Shown in pieces: positions 27,597 through 36,325 of a stretch of DNA of 64,000 bases (position 1 is its first letter; each line of letters begins with the position of its first letter). A program made the position numbers and the translations under genes. The DNA is from Cohaesibacter intestini (GTDB taxonomy: Bacteria > Pseudomonadota > Alphaproteobacteria > Rhizobiales > Cohaesibacteraceae), in contig NZ_QODK01000001.1 in NCBI RefSeq assembly GCF_003324485.1, positions 124,001 to 188,000 of the forward strand, given 5' to 3'. Below the pieces are notes generated by a model. It was not told the DNA's origin, made no database searches, and saw nothing but the letters and a program-made list of their open reading frames with translations.

Positions 27597-27625
27597 CAGG
27601 CTTTTTGGGAGGAGAAGAAAGCCTG
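27597..27625 (-). ncRNA. CCTCCTCCC-loop hairpin 3
   Basis: Stem CAGGCTTT/AAAGCCTG, 8 perfect pairs, extendable; minus-strand loop CTTCTCCTCCCAA, which keeps CTCCTCCC. It lies 17 bases beyond hairpin D, which directly follows the DUF1127 stop codon. Confidence 0.72.
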
Positions 27626-27642
27626 AATTTGCTGAAACTGTG

Positions 27643-27676
27643 GGCTTTCGCTTGAGACAAGTCAGAAGCGAAAGTC
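27643..27676 (-). other. Hairpin without the motif at the DUF1127 3' end
   Basis: GGCTTTCGCTT pairs with AAGCGAAAGTC (one G-T) around a 12-base loop, starting 4 bases after the DUF1127 stop on the minus strand. The loop reads CTGACTTGTCTC and lacks CCTCC. It may protect the mRNA end or mark the processing point between the mRNA and the small-RNA part. Confidence 0.6.
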
Positions 27677-27680
27677 TTTA

Positions 27681-27833
27681 TTACACGCGGGCAGCTTCCC
27701 GAGCGATAGAGGTGATGTCTGCGCGGGAGATACCCAGATCGTTCAGATCGCGGTTGCTCAAGCGGCTCAGTTCATCAACAGTGTCACGGTAGTTGCGCCA
27801 CTGACGGTAATTTTTCACAACGTTATCAAGCAT
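27681..27833 (-). CDS. Small DUF1127 protein, CcaF1-like
   Basis: 50 aa: MLDNVVKNYRQW, then DTVDELSRLSNRDLNDLGIS and a basic end, the classic DUF1127 pattern (YRxxxxELxxLsdReLxDIGisRxdI). The start at 27833 is chosen because AAAGGATG lies about 8 bases upstream; the longer frame to 27890 adds an unrelated Arg-rich stretch. In Rhodobacter sphaeroides a DUF1127 protein (CcaF1) is encoded with CcsR small RNAs and binds RNA. The same pairing is seen here, so a role in RNA turnover is likely. The AT-rich 650 bases upstream suggest complex regulation. Confidence 0.9.
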   Translation of the reverse strand: MLDNVVKNYRQWRNYRDTVDELSRLSNRDLNDLGISRADITSIAREAARV

Positions 27834-28480
27834 GATAATCATCCTTTCACTGTGGCTTCGGTATCGAGTTCTTTTTGTTTCTCTTTGCAACGAAGCGGGC
27901 CGTAACTCGATTTAAAGCGTCGCTCCGTTGTGTTGATTTGTATATAGCTCATAGCTCGGGCATTTACATCGCTCAGTTTTGCATAGCTGTCTTGCGAAAC
28001 ATGCAAAACCATTGTTACTCATTTTTTATCCATGCATAAAACGCATAGCTTGAGGTGCTCAAGAATATTATTCAATTTTTTCAATTACTTAACTCGATTT
28101 ACTACGCAAATCACCTTACAACCTTGGTTTAAGACAAGCGTTTGTATTTTACAGGTTTGGAGCGTTTTAAACCGGCATTTGGGGTCCAAACGCAAAATTT
28201 TGAAGTAATTCTAATTAGTTACGGAGCTGCGTCCTTCTGACCCACGCTAGAAGCATTCAAAATTGTAACGATTTCCATTCCAACCGACGGAACGGGTCTC
28301 CGGAAGTTTCAAGCAAACGTTTGCGCGAAATGCTGCTTTTTACGGCATTTGCCTAGCCGAATGGAGCGGTTATTGAGCACGCACTCCAGTTTCTTGTCAA
28401 AAAATGCATATCTCGAAAAAAGTTTTGGCCGTGATGTACGGGGCTTGACCCTGTGCGAAACTCGTTTTGCAGCGCTTTTT
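27834..28480. promoter_or_regulatory. Long AT-rich regulatory region upstream of the DUF1127-sRNA operon
   Basis: About 650 bases with no credible gene. It contains GTTTTGCAT/ATGCAAAAC (27976-27984 and 28001-28009), a 9-base dyad; CTTGAG-GTG-CTCAAG at 28049-28063; and three copies of CATAGCT at 27950, 27982 and 28044, spaced 32 and 62 bases, close to three and six helical turns. A TATATAC on the minus strand near 27940-27946 could be a -10. The right end adjoins the folC stop. No RpoH-type promoter could be assigned with confidence. Confidence 0.5.
28313..28324. promoter_or_regulatory. Perfect palindrome GCAAACGTTTGC
   Basis: A 12-base perfect palindrome with an AAACGTTT core, the shape of LacI/GalR-family operators (AAnCGnTT). 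It is intergenic, about 480 bases upstream of the DUF1127 start and downstream of folC. No LacI-type regulator is in the window. Confidence 0.3.
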
Positions 28481-29791
28481 TTACACAGGCGGGGTGCCAT
28501 TGGCCGCCAAAACGGCGCCTGCGAGATAAAGAGATCCACAAATCAGGATGCGTGGAGCCCCCTGAAGCTTCTGTAGATCGAGTTTTTTGAGGGCTTCTTC
28601 CAAAGATCCAGCGGCGGAAGCCGGGATTCCGGTTTCCTGAGCAATGCGCGCCAGCTCCACCGGTTCGATTCCGGCGGCTGACCCGGAGACCGGGACGGTG
28701 ATGATCTCTTTTGCCAACCCCTTGAAAGGCGTAAAATAGCCCGACGGATCCTTGGTGCTGAGCATGCCAACAATCATATGCAGCGGTCGGGGGGCTTTTT
28801 CTTCCAGATCCGCCAAGGCCGAGGCCAACGCCAAACCGGCTTGCGGATTGTGGCCACCATCGAGCCACAGTTCGACCTCGCGCGGCAACAGATCAAGCAA
28901 TTGACCCTGTGCCAGCCGCTGCAGACGCGCTGGCCAGCGGACATTGATCAGCCCGGCTTCGATCGCTTTGTCATCAAAATCCGGCATGACCGCTTTCAAG
29001 GTGGCAATTGCCACCCCGGCATTCATCAACTGATGACGCCCGCCGAGGCGTGGCAGAGGCAGATCGAGCAATCCCCTTTCGCCCTGAAAAACCATGCGGC
29101 CATGCTCTTCATAGCTCATCCAGTCCTGGCCGCCGATCAGCACAGGCCCGGCGCGCACGGTACGGGCTTCAGCCTCAAGCACTTTGCGGACCACATCGCC
29201 CTGTGATGCAAAAATAGCCGGCACACCAGGTTTGAGAATACCGGCCTTTTCCCGCGCGATGCCCTCAAGATCAGGCCCGAGAAAATTCTCGTGATCATGG
29301 GCGATCGGGGTAATCACACTGGCAAGCGGCTTGTCGATGACATTGGTGGCGTCAAGGCGTCCGCCCAACCCCACTTCGAGCACCAACAAGTCGGCGGGAT
29401 GTTGGGAGAAGAGCAGAAAGGCCGCCACAGTGGTGATCTCAAAGAAGGTGATTGGTGCACCGTCATTGGCTTTCTCGCAGATCTGCAAGGCCTCCACCAA
29501 GGCTTCGTCGCTGACAAAGCTGCCCGCAAGACGGATCCGCTCATGGAAATGAACCAGATGGGGCGAGCTGTAGACATGAACCTTGAGGCCCGCCGCTTCC
29601 GCCATGGCGCGGATGAAGGCTGAGGTCGACCCTTTGCCATTGGTTCCGGCCACATGGATGGTGGGCGGCAGGGCATGGTGCGGATTGCCCAGCTTGTCGA
29701 GCAGGACATGCATGCGTTCCAAGCCCAGATCAATGCTTTTGGGATGCAGCGCGATCATGCGCTCGAGTATCGCTTCTGCCTGTTCCATCAT
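28481..29791 (-). CDS. folC: Folylpolyglutamate synthase / dihydrofolate synthase
   Basis: About 436 aa from the tandem ATG at 29791/29788; a longer frame to 29860 adds residues not typical of the family. Mur-ligase fold: P-loop HVAGTNGKGSTSAFI, then SSPHLVHFHERIRLAG, LEVGLGGRLDATNVI, SVITPIAHDHENFLG and C-terminal LWLDGGHNPQAG. It adds Glu to dihydropteroate and later to tetrahydrofolates. It lies downstream of accD on the same strand but beyond a terminator, so it probably has its own promoter or partial read-through. Confidence 0.95.
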   Translation of the reverse strand: MMEQAEAILERMIALHPKSIDLGLERMHVLLDKLGNPHHALPPTIHVAGTNGKGSTSAFIRAMAEAAGLKVHVYSSPHLVHFHERIRLAGSFVSDEALVEALQICEKANDGAPITFFEITTVAAFLLFSQHPADLLVLEVGLGGRLDATNVIDKPLASVITPIAHDHENFLGPDLEGIAREKAGILKPGVPAIFASQGDVVRKVLEAEARTVRAGPVLIGGQDWMSYEEHGRMVFQGERGLLDLPLPRLGGRHQLMNAGVAIATLKAVMPDFDDKAIEAGLINVRWPARLQRLAQGQLLDLLPREVELWLDGGHNPQAGLALASALADLEEKAPRPLHMIVGMLSTKDPSGYFTPFKGLAKEIITVPVSGSAAGIEPVELARIAQETGIPASAAGSLEEALKKLDLQKLQGAPRILICGSLYLAGAVLAANGTPPV

Positions 29792-29897
29792 TGCCGACCA
29801 GTGTGTTGGATTTTGGATCGGTTCTGTATATCCGTCGGCCAAGCCCGTGGCAATCGACAAGTGTGGCTCTCACGTCAGGCCAAACGGGGCGTCACCA

Positions 29898-29928
29898 CAA
29901 AAAAGCCCGGCCTCTTCCGAGGTCGGGC
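29898..29928 (-). terminator. Rho-independent terminator of accD
   Basis: On the minus strand a 10-base stem GCCCGACCTC/GAGGCCGGGC (one A-C mismatch) around GGAA is followed by TTTTTT. It lies 45 bases past the accD stop and before folC. Confidence 0.85.
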
Positions 29929-29973
29929 CGTACGATAGCAGGTAGGCAAGCCATACCACCAACAAGAAAGGGC

Positions 29974-31005
29974 TTAGCCCTTGTTGTTGGCTGTTTCTTC
30001 CGCAGCCTCGTCAGTTGCCTTTGGCTCGTCCTCAGCGGCAACCGTCTCTGCTGGATCAGCGGCCTGTGCAGCGACCGGGGCTTCTTCAACTGCCTCGACC
30101 GGGGCTTCTTCAACGAGATCAGCCATGGGCACGGGGGCCTCTTTGGGCTCTGGGGTGTCGGTGTTGGTGAAGAAGCGGCACAGGCGGGCAATGGTGCTTG
30201 GCAGATCATGACGATGGACAACCATGTCGACCATGCCATGCTCCTTGAGATATTCGGCACGCTGGAAGCCTTCTGGCAGTTTTTCGCGGATCGTCTGTTC
30301 GATCACGCGCTGACCGGCAAAACCGATCAAAGCCCCCGGCTCGGCCAGATGAATGTCACCAAGCATCGCGTAAGAAGCAGTCACGCCACCGGTCGTCGGA
30401 TCGGTCAGGACCAGAATGTAAGGCAATCCTGCTTCGCGCAAAGCCTGAACGGCGACGGTCGTGCGCGGCATCTGCATCAGCGAGAGAATGCCCTCCTGCA
30501 TGCGTGCACCACCAGAAGCGGTGAACAGAACGAAAGGCGTTTTGTCTTCGACGGCACGCAGCATACCGGTGATCAAGGCTTCACCGGCGGCCATGCCAAG
30601 GGAACCGCCAAGGAAGGTGAAATCCTGCACGGCGGCGGTGAGCAACAGGCCCTCGACCGTGCCTTGCGCGACAGAGACCGAATCCTGCTTGCCCGTTTTG
30701 GCGCGCGCATCGCGCATGCGGTCGACATAGCGCTTGGTGTCGCGGAACTTCAGCGGATCCATCGACGCTTCTGGCAACTCCAGCAGGCTATAGTCGCCAT
30801 CATCAAACAGGAAGCCGAAGCGCTGGGTTGCATTCAGCCGCATGTGGAATTCAGAGTTCGGCACGACGAACTGATTGTTTTCCAAATCCCGATGGAACAC
30901 CATTTCTCCGGTGACCGGGCATTTGATCCAGAGATTTTCCGGTGCTTCCCGCCGGTTCAAAATCGAGCGAATTTTCGGTCTGACGACAGTGTTAATCCAG
31001 TTCAC
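29974..31005 (-). CDS. accD: Acetyl-CoA carboxylase carboxyltransferase beta subunit
   Basis: 343 aa. The carboxyltransferase core shows [35 protein letters not shown] and [20 protein letters not shown]. With AccA it moves CO2 from biotin to acetyl-CoA to form malonyl-CoA. The N-terminal region aligns with the CxxC-CxxC zinc finger of E. coli AccD but keeps only the first Cys: KCPVTGEM has Thr, and VVPNSEFH has Val and Ser at the other positions. This loss is typical of Rhizobiales. A C-terminal tail of about 65 residues rich in Ala, Glu and Pro (from [10 protein letters not shown]) extends past the usual end. It follows trpA as in other rhizobia. Confidence 0.95.
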   Translation of the reverse strand: MNWINTVVRPKIRSILNRREAPENLWIKCPVTGEMVFHRDLENNQFVVPNSEFHMRLNATQRFGFLFDDGDYSLLELPEASMDPLKFRDTKRYVDRMRDARAKTGKQDSVSVAQGTVEGLLLTAAVQDFTFLGGSLGMAAGEALITGMLRAVEDKTPFVLFTASGGARMQEGILSLMQMPRTTVAVQALREAGLPYILVLTDPTTGGVTASYAMLGDIHLAEPGALIGFAGQRVIEQTIREKLPEGFQRAEYLKEHGMVDMVVHRHDLPSTIARLCRFFTNTDTPEPKEAPVPMADLVEEAPVEAVEEAPVAAQAADPAETVAAEDEPKATDEAAEETANNKG

Positions 31006-31457
31006 GAACCACTTCCTGATCTATGCCCTTTTGGGCTTGTTCTGCTGCATCCCTTTCCCGGCTAGGATGAAGCCAGGATGAAATGCCTTCCCGTTCTGTT
31101 GCATCCCGCCCGAACCATGCCCTTACATGAAGGTCACTGGCAGCGTAGGCGTGGCCCTGACCCCATGAGACCGCCAGCCCCTGCAAGTGGGACGGGTTCC
31201 TCTGATCATGAGACCGAGCAAGGTCAATCCCCGCAGCAGCGCGAGGTGTTCACAATGTTGGTGGCTAACAAAAAGGCCTCAAACGAGGCCTTTGTCAGGC
31301 CGTGCCATACAATACACGCAAATGTGACGATGGCACGACCTTATTTCAATGCCTGAAGCGGGTTTCAGGGTCAGTTATTGACGAAAATCCCCCTAAAGGG
31401 CAGGGTGACCTTCCCTAACGTAATTAGATTCAGACCCGATTGATCGGGCCTTGACGG
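31006..31457. other. Intergenic region between trpA and accD
   Basis: About 450 bases without a supported gene. It holds the trp terminator (31266-31293) and a short CCCGAT/ATCGGG stem (31435-31448) right after the trpA stop. The accD promoter is expected between about 31010 and 31260 on the minus strand, but no clear motif was seen. Confidence 0.6.
31266..31293 (-). terminator. Terminator of the trpFBA operon
   Basis: AAAGGCCTC/GAGGCCTTT, 9 perfect pairs, loop of 4, followed on the minus strand by TTGTT. It lies 165 bases past the trpA stop. Confidence 0.8.
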
Positions 31458-32288
31458 TCAGCTTCTGGCGTCAGCGCAGCCCTTGGCAAGGCCTGCAACA
31501 ATGTCCGTTACAGCGCTAACGGTGGTGGCAGTGGCTTTGCCATTGTCATCGAGGCTTTCGCGAATGGCATTGACCAGCACCGAGCCGACCACAACCCCGT
31601 CAGCGGTCGCGCCGACAGCAGAGGCTTGCTCTGGGGTTTTCACACCAAAACCGACGGCAACGGGCAGATCGGTATGGCCTTTGATCTGCTTGACCGCAAC
31701 CGCCACTTTGTCGGCATCCAGTGCGCCGGTGCCGGTGATACCGGTGACCGAAACATAATAGACAAAGCCGGAGGTGTTCTGCAGCACTTTGGGCAGGCGG
31801 GCATCATCGGTGGTGGGCGTTGCCAGACGGATGAAGTTGAGGCCGCCATCACGGGCCGGAAGGCACAGCTCGTCGTCATGCTCAGGTGGCAGATCAACGA
31901 CGATCAGGCCATCGACGCCCGCAGCCTTGGCATCAGCGACGAACTTTTCCGGTCCCCAAATATAGATGGGATTGTAATAACCCATCAGGATGATCGGGGT
32001 GTCGTTGTCTTCCTTGCGGAAATCCCGCACCATCTGCAAGGTCTTTTCCATCGTGTGACCACCGGCCAGCGCGCGCTGGGTGGCGAGCTGGATCGGCACG
32101 CCCTCAGCCATCGGATCGGAGAAAGGCATGCCCAACTCGATCACGTCAATGCCAGCCTTTGGCAAGGCCTTCAACAGGGCCAGCGAGGTGTCGAGATCCG
32201 GATCCCCGGCGGTGATGAAGCCGACCAGAGCGGGACGATTTTCGGCCTTGCAGGCAGCAAAGCGGGTATCGATACGAGTTTTTTCCAT
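31458..32288 (-). CDS. trpA: Tryptophan synthase alpha chain
   Basis: 276 aa TIM barrel. Catalytic Glu in [16 protein letters not shown] (Glu near residue 50) and catalytic Asp in [27 protein letters not shown] region; phosphate loops [12 protein letters not shown] and [10 protein letters not shown]. It cleaves indole-3-glycerol phosphate to indole, passed to TrpB. It begins 18 bases after the trpB stop, last gene of trpF-trpB-trpA. Confidence 0.97.
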   Translation of the reverse strand: MEKTRIDTRFAACKAENRPALVGFITAGDPDLDTSLALLKALPKAGIDVIELGMPFSDPMAEGVPIQLATQRALAGGHTMEKTLQMVRDFRKEDNDTPIILMGYYNPIYIWGPEKFVADAKAAGVDGLIVVDLPPEHDDELCLPARDGGLNFIRLATPTTDDARLPKVLQNTSGFVYYVSVTGITGTGALDADKVAVAVKQIKGHTDLPVAVGFGVKTPEQASAVGATADGVVVGSVLVNAIRESLDDNGKATATTVSAVTDIVAGLAKGCADARS

Positions 32289-32306
32289 TGCTTTTGTTCC
32301 TGCTGC

Positions 32307-33539
32307 TTATTCCGAAATCGAGCCAAGGCCGAGATGCTTGCTGACGGTGTTGACATCCTTGTCACCACGTCCGGACAGGTTGACCACGATGATCTGGTCC
32401 TTGTCCATGCTCGGTGCCCGCTTGATGACTTCGGCGATGGCGTGGGAGCTTTCGAGCGCCGGAATGATGCCTTCGGTGCGGCAGAGCAACTGGAACGCGT
32501 CGAGGGCTTCTTTGTCGCTGGCCGAGACATAGTCCACACGGCCGGAATCGCGCAGGTAGGAATGTTCCGGTCCGATGCCCGGATAATCAAGACCGGCAGA
32601 GATGGAATGGCCTTCCAGGATCTGGCCGTCGTCATCCTGCAGCAAATAGGTACGGTTGCCATGCAACACACCCGGCTTGCCTGCATTCAATGAGGCGCAG
32701 TGGGCTTCGGTATCAAGACCGTGACCGGCCGCTTCGACGCCGACAATCTGAACGCCTTCATCCTCAAGGAAAGGATGGAACATGCCAATGGCATTGGAAC
32801 CACCACCAAGGCAGGCGACCAGCATGTCTGGCAAGCGCCCTTCAGCAGCCTGCATCTGCTCTTTGACTTCCTGACCAATGATCGACTGAAAGTCCCGCAC
32901 AAGGCGCGGATAAGGATGCGGGCCAGCGGCGGTACCAATGATATAATAGGTGTTGTCGACATTGGTGACCCAGTCGCGCAGGGCTTCGTTCATGGCATCC
33001 TTGAGGGTGCCAGCACCAGCGGTCACCGGATTGACCTTGCCGCCAAGCAGTTCCATGCGGAAGACATTCGGCGCCTGACGCTCCACATCGGTCGCCCCCA
33101 TATAGACTTCGCAGGGGAAGCCAAAGCGGGCGCAGACGGTGGCGGTGGCCACCCCGTGTTGACCGGCACCGGTTTCGGCGATGATCCGGGTTTTTCCCAT
33201 CCGTTTGGCAAGCAGGATCTGGCCAAGGCAGTTGTTGATCTTGTGGCTGCCGGTATGGTTCAGCTCTTCGCGCTTGAGATAGATTTTCGCGCCGCCCAGC
33301 TCTTCGGTCAGGCGCTCGGCATAGTAAAGCGGGCTCTGACGACCGACATAATGTTTGTGCAAGTCGGCCAGTTCGGCATGAAAGGCCGGGTCGGCCATGG
33401 CTTCATTATAGGCCTTCTCGAGCGAGAGGATCAGCGGCATCAGGGTTTCGGAGACAAACTGGCCGCCATAGATCCCGAAAAAGCCGCGCTCGTCCGGTCC
33501 CTGAAAGCGGGAGTTTGGCAGGGTCGATGTATCTGTCAT
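32307..33539 (-). CDS. trpB: Tryptophan synthase beta chain
   Basis: 410 aa. PLP lysine in [15 protein letters not shown]; substrate loop [14 protein letters not shown]; phosphate loop [15 protein letters not shown]-terminal GRGDKDVNT. It joins indole and serine to make tryptophan, in an alpha2beta2 complex with TrpA. The start at ATG 33539 is chosen because AAGGAAA lies about 7 bases before it; an earlier in-frame ATG at 33593 would add 18 atypical residues. It is 65 bases downstream of trpF. Confidence 0.97.
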   Translation of the reverse strand: MTDTSTLPNSRFQGPDERGFFGIYGGQFVSETLMPLILSLEKAYNEAMADPAFHAELADLHKHYVGRQSPLYYAERLTEELGGAKIYLKREELNHTGSHKINNCLGQILLAKRMGKTRIIAETGAGQHGVATATVCARFGFPCEVYMGATDVERQAPNVFRMELLGGKVNPVTAGAGTLKDAMNEALRDWVTNVDNTYYIIGTAAGPHPYPRLVRDFQSIIGQEVKEQMQAAEGRLPDMLVACLGGGSNAIGMFHPFLEDEGVQIVGVEAAGHGLDTEAHCASLNAGKPGVLHGNRTYLLQDDDGQILEGHSISAGLDYPGIGPEHSYLRDSGRVDYVSASDKEALDAFQLLCRTEGIIPALESSHAIAEVIKRAPSMDKDQIIVVNLSGRGDKDVNTVSKHLGLGSISE

Positions 33540-33604
33540 GGCAATTTCCTTGCGCATATCTGGCTGTCTTTGGCGGAAGGCTGACGCCTTCAATCCGGCA
33601 CCCT

Positions 33605-34249
33605 TTATGCGGCGCCTTTGGCTGCAAAGACAAAATCAATGATCTTTTGCCGGTCCTTGACGCCCGGCTCACTTTCCACCCCGGATGACACATCCACCCC
33701 TTGGGGATGGATCAGGCGGATTGCCTCGGCCACATTGTCCGGGTCAAGACCACCTGCCAGGATGAGCGGTTTCGATAGCTTGAGATTCTTGATCAGTTGC
33801 CAGTCAAAGCTGATGCCATTGCCGCCCGGAAGATCGGTTTTCATCTCCTTGGGGGGCTTGGCGTCCAACAACAGCATGTCGCACACGGCTTCATAGGAAG
33901 CGATGGGTGCCAGATCTGTTTCATCCCGAATGGCAAGCGCCTTCATGACCGGACGGCCGAAGCGCGCCTTGATGTCTGCCACTCTTTGAGGGGATTCAGA
34001 CCCGTGCAATTGCCAGATATCGGGATTGATCGACTGGTCGATGGCCTCAAGCTCATCGTCACTCGCATTGACAGTGAGGGCGACTATGGACGCTTTGCCG
34101 CGTACCGGACCCACCAGTTCCTTCGCTTTCCCATATTCCACATGCCTCGGGCTTTTTGGAAAAAACACAAACCCAATCCAGTTTGCACCGGCTTGCAGGC
34201 AGGTCTCGATCATATCCGGTGTCGATAGCCCGCATATCTTTACATACAT
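33605..34249 (-). CDS. trpF: Phosphoribosylanthranilate isomerase
   Basis: 214 aa TIM barrel. [13 protein letters not shown] carries the catalytic Cys; [44 protein letters not shown] and [16 protein letters not shown] (catalytic Asp) are all family motifs. It isomerises PRA to CdRP in tryptophan synthesis. The start at 34249 has GAGAGGG about 8 bases upstream; a TTG 6 bases earlier is possible. A tract of CCCC/AAAA blocks on the minus strand lies directly upstream in the leader. Confidence 0.96.
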   Translation of the reverse strand: MYVKICGLSTPDMIETCLQAGANWIGFVFFPKSPRHVEYGKAKELVGPVRGKASIVALTVNASDDELEAIDQSINPDIWQLHGSESPQRVADIKARFGRPVMKALAIRDETDLAPIASYEAVCDMLLLDAKPPKEMKTDLPGGNGISFDWQLIKNLKLSKPLILAGGLDPDNVAEAIRLIHPQGVDVSSGVESEPGVKDRQKIIDFVFAAKGAA

Positions 34250-34270
34250 GGCCAACCCTCTCGATGCAAT

Positions 34271-34296
34271 GGTTTTGGGGTTTTGGGGTTTTGGGG
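34271..34296. repeat. G4T4-type tract between trpF and the cyclodeaminase-family gene
   Basis: GG, then three exact TTTTGGGG units. The plus strand has three G4 runs plus a GG, enough for an intermolecular or imperfect G-quadruplex. On the transcribed minus strand of trpF it appears as CCCCAAAA repeats ending 21 bases before the trpF ATG. It resembles the Oxytricha telomere repeat purely by sequence. Confidence 0.85.
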
Positions 34297-34313
34297 TGAT
34301 GGCCCGGATGCGC

Positions 34314-35279
34314 CTAGGTCATCTGTTCGTATATATATCGTGCCGCGGCCAGATCCTCAATGGCGGTGCCAACCGACTTGAACAGGGTGATGTCTTCGTC
34401 ACGAACCCGTCCCTTGCATTTACCCTGTGTGAGGCCAAACAGATCACCGCGAATGTCGTCAGGCTCCAAAATACCGGTTTGCAGAGGCTGGACGATATCG
34501 CCGCCCTCCTTGGTCGCCCCGGCAATCGTGTCCAGATAGACCTCGGCACGTGTGATGCATTGATCGTCCGATTCCCGCATATCCGGCCGGAAGGCGCCGA
34601 CCAGATCGAGATGGGCACCGGGCTTCAGCCATGCACCATCAATCAACGGCTGGGTTGCCATGGTGGCACAGGAAATGATGTCGCCTTCCGCCACGGCCTT
34701 GGCCCGGTCATCGGCCACCTCAATCGTCACATCCAGGCCATCGAGCCCAGCGGCAACCCGTTCGGCCTTGCCTTTATTGCGGCCCCAAATGATGATCCGC
34801 CTGATATCGCGCACGCTCATATGGGCGCGGATCAGATGCTCGGACAGCGCACCGGTCCCTACCATGGTCAGGGTCTTGGCATCCTTGCGCGCCAGATAGT
34901 CGGCAGCAAGCGCTGAGGCGCAGGCGGTGCGCCAGACTGTTAGCGAAGGCCCATCCATAATGGCGCGCACCGTGCCGCTTTGTTGATCGAGCAGAAAATA
35001 GGCTCCAAGGATCGATGGCAAACTGACGCGCACCTCATTGTCCGGGAAGACTGTCACCATCTTGATGCCGATATAGCCATTGTAGGAGGTGCCGTTGGCT
35101 TGAGCATCACTCCATGCAGGCATTAGCAACAGGGTTGCGTCGGACTGATCCGGCAGGGAAATGGTATGATGATGGCGCACTGGCGTCACATAGCGCGCCT
35201 GAAAGGCCTGCCGGAGTGCCTCCACTAGCGCCTTGTAATTCATGGCCCGGTTGATGGTGGCGGCATCCAGAAACTGCAT
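34314..35279 (-). CDS. Ornithine cyclodeaminase / mu-crystallin family protein
   Basis: 321 aa from ATG 35279 (AAAGGG about 6 bases upstream); the longer frame to 35423 lacks family features. Seen: MQFLDAATINRAMNYKALVE at the N terminus, conserved Lys in GIKMVTVFPDN, SLTVWRTACASALAADYLAR, the Rossmann loop MVGTGALSEHLIRA and the HLDLVGAFRPDMRE motif. Members include ornithine cyclodeaminase, alanine dehydrogenase (archaeal type) and imine reductases; the exact substrate cannot be fixed by eye. It ends 64 bases before trpF on the same strand, so it may be co-transcribed. Confidence 0.85.
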   Translation of the reverse strand: MQFLDAATINRAMNYKALVEALRQAFQARYVTPVRHHHTISLPDQSDATLLLMPAWSDAQANGTSYNGYIGIKMVTVFPDNEVRVSLPSILGAYFLLDQQSGTVRAIMDGPSLTVWRTACASALAADYLARKDAKTLTMVGTGALSEHLIRAHMSVRDIRRIIIWGRNKGKAERVAAGLDGLDVTIEVADDRAKAVAEGDIISCATMATQPLIDGAWLKPGAHLDLVGAFRPDMRESDDQCITRAEVYLDTIAGATKEGGDIVQPLQTGILEPDDIRGDLFGLTQGKCKGRVRDEDITLFKSVGTAIEDLAAARYIYEQMT

Positions 35280-35404
35280 GGAGGACCCTTTCTTGGATTG
35301 GATACAATGTTCAGCTGTCTCTTTATATAACGAGCCTGTCTCCCCGGCGCAATCGCCTCGCGCATCAACAAGGGCCCACATGCGGACATAGGGGTCAGCT
35401 GAAT

Positions 35405-35433
35405 ACAAAAATGCCAGCCTCAAAGGCTGGCAT
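35405..35433 (-). terminator. Terminator of the ihfB-lapA unit
   Basis: ATGCCAGCCT/AGGCTGGCAT, 10 perfect pairs around a 3-base loop, followed on the minus strand by TTTTGTATT. It lies about 90 bases beyond the lapA stop. Confidence 0.88.
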
Positions 35434-35520
35434 CTTCACTCGCATTTCCAAGCTTGCGCCTTTCTTGCCTGACGTCTTCTATGTGCCGCGGTCTGTGACA
35501 GCAGACATCGGCCGGAATGG

Positions 35521-35910
35521 TCAGGCCGCCGGGCGGGCGATATTATCGTCCGAAGGCGCAGGCAGAGCCGGCGCGTCACTTTGCGGTAGCGTGGTCAGCT
35601 TCTCGACCCGCTTCTGCTGGCGATCGGCTTCATTGCGCCATTTGCGTGCTTCATAGCGTTTTTCGCGGGCTGTGCGGCGGTGGCGTCCCTGCTTCATCCA
35701 AGCCATGAAGCCACCAATCAGGATGCCCACCAGAAGGGATCCGAACATGACGACATAGAGCGGGACCGAGAAGTCCAAAGCAGGCTGCTCTGGCGAAAAG
35801 GGATCGAGCGCCAGATGGACATTGTGACGGTTCGCAACCGCCAGCGATACAAGCACAATGCCGACTGGCACCAGTATGAGCAACTGGAAGAGACGCTTGA
35901 TAGCTTTCAT
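35521..35910 (-). CDS. lapA: LapA-domain (DUF1049) inner-membrane protein
   Basis: 129 aa. Two membrane helices (LFQLLILVPVGIVLVSLAVA at about 7-26 and LYVVMFGSLLVGILIGGFMA at about 51-70) enclose HNVHLALDPFSPEQPALDF, the standard LapA layout, followed by a basic, coiled cytoplasmic tail and a Pro/Ala-rich end. In E. coli LapA acts with LapB to adjust LpxC and LPS levels. It begins 33 bases after ihfB, the usual Rhizobiales pairing. Symbol given by domain only. Confidence 0.82.
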   Translation of the reverse strand: MKAIKRLFQLLILVPVGIVLVSLAVANRHNVHLALDPFSPEQPALDFSVPLYVVMFGSLLVGILIGGFMAWMKQGRHRRTAREKRYEARKWRNEADRQQKRVEKLTTLPQSDAPALPAPSDDNIARPAA

Positions 35911-35943
35911 GATCGTGTGAAATCCAAGTTAGCGGCCAAGGAG

Positions 35944-36240
35944 TTATTCTCCCGCATCTTCGCCATCATTGAGGCGTTCGCGCATTTCCTTGCCGGTTTT
36001 GAAGAAGGGAACAAATTTCTCGGCCACAGGTACTTTCTCACCGGTTCTCGGATTTCGGCCGACTCGCGCCGGACGATTCTTGACAGAAAAGGCCCCGAAG
36101 CCACGCAACTCGACCCTGTCGCCGCGCGCAAGCGCATCGGAGATTTCATCAAGTATGGCATTCACGATATGCTCAACATCCCGTTGATAGAGATGTGGGT
36201 TCTGTTCTGCGATAGTCTGTACCAGTTCGGACTTTATCAT
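35944..36240 (-). CDS. ihfB: Integration host factor beta subunit
   Basis: 98 aa from ATG 36240; a longer open frame to 36399 is not conserved. HU/IHF fold: [40 protein letters not shown], then the minor-groove arm [20 protein letters not shown] with the intercalating Pro, and [16 protein letters not shown]. It bends DNA at specific sites as a heterodimer with IhfA, in the nucleoid and at promoters. Lies between sppA and lapA. Confidence 0.95.
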   Translation of the reverse strand: MIKSELVQTIAEQNPHLYQRDVEHIVNAILDEISDALARGDRVELRGFGAFSVKNRPARVGRNPRTGEKVPVAEKFVPFFKTGKEMRERLNDGEDAGE

Positions 36241-36325
36241 CGTCCGCTCCCCTTCGTTCCTGTGCCCTATATGGCGAGATACGTACGCGCCATGTCCCCG
36301 GCTGATGCAAAAGCGTAATATGCTA

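Noticed and set aside
29791-31065. A 424-codon plus-strand frame
   Set aside because: Antisense to accD and its intergenic flank; no family features.
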